Assembly (NCBI GenBank): GCA_036873135.1
Contig: JAPTYO010000012.1
Location: 5,960,090 to 6,024,089 of the forward strand
Source of the DNA: Clarkia xantiana subsp. parviflora
Lineage: Eukaryota > Streptophyta > Magnoliopsida > Myrtales > Onagraceae
Direction of reading: 5' to 3'
Length of the DNA stretch: 64,000 nucleotides
Part shown: positions 59,692 through 64,000 of the stretch, piece by piece
Position numbering within the stretch: position 1 is the first letter of the stretch
How the letters are laid out: the number at the start of each line of letters is the position of its first letter
The notes under the pieces: model-generated
The model's database searches: none
Told to the model about the DNA's origin: nothing
The model's input: the letters and a program-made list of their open reading frames with translations, nothing else
Position numbers and translations under genes: made by a program

Positions 59692-61085
59692 TTTTACTAT
59701 ATATCATAATATCTCATACATGAAACACAACGATTCAATTATTGCAATGTTATCGTTATAAATTTTATACATAGTAATGATTACAACATGATTATAGTAT
59801 TGGATTATTTATGAGTATATTTTTTTAAAAAAATTAACAACACATTTTCTTTAAAATATATCAATTACAAACAAAATAAACTGAAGATTGCGTTGGAACG
59901 GTTTTAGCTGGGCTTAACTCGGTGTGTCATGATATATGAATGCTACTAATATAGAGTGTTGACTATTTTACAAGTTGTTGATTTGGTCGTAGTTTATCAA
60001 TGTGAGAAGATATTTATCGAATCAGACGCTGAGTATATACGTCAAATACACGAAGAGACAGAGATCGATTGGAAACTCGACACACTATTCTCACTATTTA
60101 CTAAAAAGCGAGGTTGGTACCGGAGTTTTGTTAGAAATTTATCCGACCCAACGCAAATCGATGCGCCAATTAAAGTGTCTCATCATTCATCAATCCACCA
60201 GAAAAAAGACTTGTCCATTGAATTGAGTTTCAATATCTCCCATTTTTTTATTGTTTTAATTCTATTATATTTTGAAATGATATTTGCTTATATCAATAGT
60301 ATCTCCTTAGGAAAAAAAATTAAAATATAAATTAATATTGGCGTTTAGTATAGAATCAGTTTAATTAATTGAAAATAATAATTTGTAAAGTGTATTTTGA
60401 AAACCCTAGCTAGCTATATGGGTTCTCTTCTTCTACAGAGTGTATTATGTCATGATCGAATTATATATAAACACATAACATTTTCAAAGTATCCGTCATC
60501 ACAAATTCACAACACAACCTATAATAGGAGGATATGAATGATCCTGGATGCGAAACGTGTCACTGCAGTATGATTTTTCTAAATTAGGTGTGTTCTCTAT
60601 TCAAAGATTTGACAGACTGATCGATCGAGTGGACAAAAGTGAAATGGGTTCCTACTCTATATATATATAACTGCTAATGCTATGATTAAAGAAGCCATGA
60701 TAATGAGTGGGGAAGAGCACGCGGTGGAATGGAATGATGGTTCCCCGCCCCAACTTCTTCTATCCTAATTAGTGGAGAGACGACACGCACACTTGTAGTT
60801 ATTGGGCATGCCGTAAGCATCCCATCAAGTTTGTTACAGACTACTTCGTATCTCCAAACAAATTCAACCAATATATATATAGTTGCTTTCAATACTTACT
60901 ATATAAAGTAAGTGGGTTGGGTTACTCTTACCTACTATCACTAATTGATTGGTTTTGCCGTTTTAATTTGGAATTACACTTAAACTAATTTTGTACTGAG
61001 TTTTGCCTCATTCCATAATTTTCCTACTAATTAATTAAATTGGTGTTAGAGCTAATAATGACTAGACATATAGTGTAATTGTTAA
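59690..61085. other. No gene supported
   Basis: AT-rich. A 124-codon frame at 59956-60330 includes CEKIFIESDAEYIRQI, faintly like a plant RNase H-type fragment, but is too short and isolated to call. Confidence 0.4.
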
Positions 61086-61891
61086 GGGGTGTTTGGATGG
61101 ATGTAATGTGGGACGTAATCTCACATTACGTCCCACATTACATTAACATTACGTCGTTTGGTTTGCCAAACGATATAATATGCATTATAATGTAATGTCC
61201 ATTGTAACCTGAGATTACGTCCAATCTCCAATCAACGTAATGTGAGATTACATCCAAAAACGGATGTAATGTGAGATTACGTCCAACATTACATAGTGTT
61301 ATTATTTTATTATTATTTACTAAATAGATAAATTATTTTGTATTATCTTTATAATTTATTATGATAATATTTTTATTATTATTAGCTTTTATTTTTTAAT
61401 ACTTCGTAATTTATTAATATAATAAATAATAATGCACATGATATTCATATAAAATAATTAATTCTTTTTCATTGTATTTTTTTATGAAAATTATCTTATA
61501 AAATTATATATAATGTTTTAATTAATAGAATTTTAGTAGTTGTGCGTACTGAGTTTAAATATTTAGTGTTTAGATTTCTTAAATTACTATAATGTTAACC
61601 ACACACATAATCCTTAAGAAGTTAGTTGTTGTCAAAATATATGTTCGTTTAAATCTTATCATATTAAGATATAACATACTCTTATATAAATTAATATAAT
61701 AATAATAAAGTCACATTACAATGTACATTACACCACATACCAAACACTGTAATCTAACATTACACTACACATTACAGCACAACCAAACACTGTAAACTAA
61801 CATTACAAGTAATCTCACATTACGTCACACATTACTTGTAATCTCACATTTCAAGTAATCTCACATTACGTCCATCCAAACCAACCCCCCC
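61086..61891. mobile_element. PIF/Harbinger-like (Tourist) MITE, 806 bp
   Basis: The left end GGGGTGTTTGGATGGATGTA and the right-end complement GGGGGGTTGGTTTGGATGGA form imperfect terminal inverted repeats. The element is flanked by TAA on both sides (61083-61085 and 61892-61894), the 3-bp duplication of this superfamily. Arms carry repeated inverted gtaatctcacattacgtcc. No transposase is present. Confidence 0.75.
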
Positions 61892-62204
61892 TAAGAGATT
61901 CGGTTGATAAAAAAACACAAATGCACAAGATTTCACATGTTAATTTGGTACGTAAAAAGTAAATTTTCGTATAATTATAAATAATAAAATTATAACCGAC
62001 TCACGAGTGAACCGAGATTATTGAAGTATGGGAATTACACTATCATAAATGGATAAATTTAGTATATAACGGTAGGCTTAATTACGTAGTGAGTATAGAA
62101 TAGACTATCTTCTCATTAACATTTTTATTTTTTTGGTAATTAAAGACAACAACAAAGTTGTAAAAAAAAAAATTGTAAAAAGGCTTTATATATATATATA
62201 TATA

Positions 62205-62715
62205 TAGGGTTAACATGTCTTCATAATGTTTGACTATTTTTGGGTTTTGATCCATAATGTTTTTTTTTTTTTTTTGCCTAGTTTTAGTACCATTGCAGAT
62301 TTTTCTAGTTTTGGTCTAATCGTTACATTCCGTCCAGTTTTTCCGTTAAGTGACATGTGCAAGTCACGTGATTCACCATAAATTTTCAATTTTGTTCAAA
62401 TTTGGGGGAATCGATACCCTAAACCTAGTTCAATTTGGGCGAATTGAACTAGGTTTAATGGGTCAATTTTGGGGGAATTGACACCCTAAACCTAGTTCAA
62501 TGGGTCAATTCCCTCAAATTTGAACAAAATTGAAAGTTTATGGTGGATCACGTGACTTGCACATGTCACTTAACGGAAAAAATTGACGAAATGTAACGAT
62601 TAGACCGAAACTAGAAAAATCTGCAAACATATGGTACCAAAACTAGGCAAAAAAAAACATAATGGACCAAAACCCAAAAGTGGTCAGACATCATGGACCA
62701 AAAGAGTAAAAGGAA
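62205..62715. mobile_element. Foldback / long inverted-repeat element, about 500 bp
   Basis: Two arms of roughly 190 bp, about 62221-62415 and 62510-62700, are inverted copies, as seen in gacatgtgcaagtcacgtga against tcacgtgacttgcacatgtc and in the cctagttttagtacc pair. The centre has cctaaacctagttcaa repeats in both orientations. The terminal target duplication was not resolved, so the superfamily is open. Confidence 0.75.
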
Positions 62716-64000
62716 GAGAGAGAATTATTATAGTGCTACCACTTTAACGTTAAGAGTAAATTCAACGATGTCGCGTTAGCTCTACCAATACAAATATGAC
62801 ACATCGGCTATTAAATTTAATCATGAAATAAAAAAAAAAAAATACACCATAAACTCTCACTCATTAATAATTACACTCTATATCAATTAAATAACTATAA
62901 TAAACCTCACCATTAATTCAATTAAACTTTCTCTCTCAATTAAATAACCATAATATACACATAATAAACACAGTTAAAAAAAAAAAAAAAACACCGAAGG
63001 GTAGGAAAGAGCCTAAGAGCACTTCCAACAAGTGACTGGTGCCTAGTGCCTAGTTCCATGTTGTAAATTTATTATTGTAGAGAGTGTCTGGTGCCTAGTG
63101 TCATTTACTGTTGGTCCCTACTGGTAATGATTAAATAAGCACTTACATTTTCAATAGGAGTGCCTTGTTCCAAAATGGGAGTGTCTAGTTCCAATTTTTG
63201 CCACTGGACGCTGACTAGGCGCCACTAGGCGTGACTAGGATTACTAATATTACTGTTTTGCCATTATTGAGTGAATAGTGAAGTGGGACAGTGCCTACTA
63301 GTAGGAACTCCCAAGTTACTGTTCATGTCAGTGCCAACTTTTTAATATTATTTTATTCGATTGTATTGTTCATCTCTTTCATTGTATATATATTCGGTTA
63401 CGCTAAGTCAGATAGATAAGAGCCGTAATCAGTCATTTTGAATATTATGTAACATAAATAACGATACGAACCAAAATTACTACTTTTTAACTTTGAATCA
63501 ATTTCGAAATTTCCATATCTAATTTGTTTATATGTTACCATGTTGAATAACCGTTAATTCTAAATTTTGAAATAGTATAACATTTCAAATTATTAAATAT
63601 GGAAGATAATTACTACAAAATATTATTTTAATGCATATATATTTTTTATATATTTTACGTATTATATTATATTATATTATTATATGAAAGAAATATATAT
63701 TTTAAATAAATTATTATAAAAATTATACTTTTAGAATGATGTATATATAATATATTTCTTATTTACATATATTGGAAATCATATATAAAAACACATGATT
63801 AATGCAATAATCGATTTACTAATATGATCATGGATGTACATAAACATGAATATGTTGATGATGTTGAATTAAGATATGTCAATCAACGTATAACAGATAT
63901 ACACTGATTATGGTGAAATAATAGATTCAATGAATTTGATTGATCAATGTTATTATATCAACAATTATACTTATCAATCATTCTGCATGCCGCATGGGGA
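62716..64000. other. No gene; short repeats
   Basis: 63010-63330 contains many tgcctagt and actaggcg phrases and opens with gagcacttccaaca, a common start of plant MITEs, but termini were not resolved. The rest to 64000 is AT-rich without recognised features. Confidence 0.4.

Noticed and set aside
59956..60330. 124-codon frame with CEKIFIESDA
   Set aside because: Faint RNase H-like similarity only, AT-rich surroundings, no further domain or element boundary.

Overview
This is nuclear DNA of a flowering plant, probably a eudicot; nothing in the window lets me name the species. The evidence is GT-AG introns, a SABATH methyltransferase and a DUF4408/DUF761-type gene, mTERF-like pseudogenes, Tat-lineage Ty3/gypsy elements, initiator-tRNA-primed LTR elements, a TRIM, hAT and Harbinger MITEs, a Helitron and AT-rich spacers. 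Only two genes look intact: a small two-membrane-span DUF761-type protein (14367-15170, +) and a four-exon SABATH methyltransferase (38176-39671, -). Nearly everything else is transposon sequence, much of it nested.

Layout. 1-2977: gypsy debris, a 591-bp tandem duplication, and a Tat-like LTR whose upstream part carries six 57-bp repeats. 2978-10650: a complete non-coding LTR element (C) with a perfect 5-bp target duplication. It sits inside a related element on the opposite strand. Its 3' LTR holds a hAT element, which holds a second hAT element. 11680-12480: a hAT remnant interrupted by a 443-bp TRIM. 14367-15170: the DUF761-type gene. 17750-21106: a Helitron with a repeated 5' end. 21190-35628: a tandem cluster of mTERF-like pseudogenes split by element B. 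24110-34788: element B, Tat-like, +. 36311-36767: hAT MITE. 38176-39671: SABATH gene. 41561-55403: a Tat-type gypsy on the minus strand (putative LTR, repeat-rich 3' UTR, dead integrase) with element A (43304-53208, -) lodged in its 3' UTR. 55404-58944: non-coding LTR element D, which truncates the integrase. 59000-64000: AT-rich DNA with a Harbinger MITE and a foldback element.

The most interesting system is the pair A and B. They lie about 8.5 kb apart in opposite orientations and share one architecture: LTR, PBS, then Gag, zinc knuckle and retropepsin, then a second partial Gag with its own zinc knuckle where reverse transcriptase should be, then tandem repeats, an antisense multi-exon gene (putative gypsy-type transposon / Transposase_28-like plus coiled coil), a GC-rich antisense leader, PPT and LTR. 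Neither shows reverse transcriptase, RNase H or integrase. The antisense gene keeps intron positions and phases in both copies despite strong protein divergence, which argues it was a real spliced gene under selection. All Gag and antisense reading frames here carry stops or frameshifts, so these copies are decayed.
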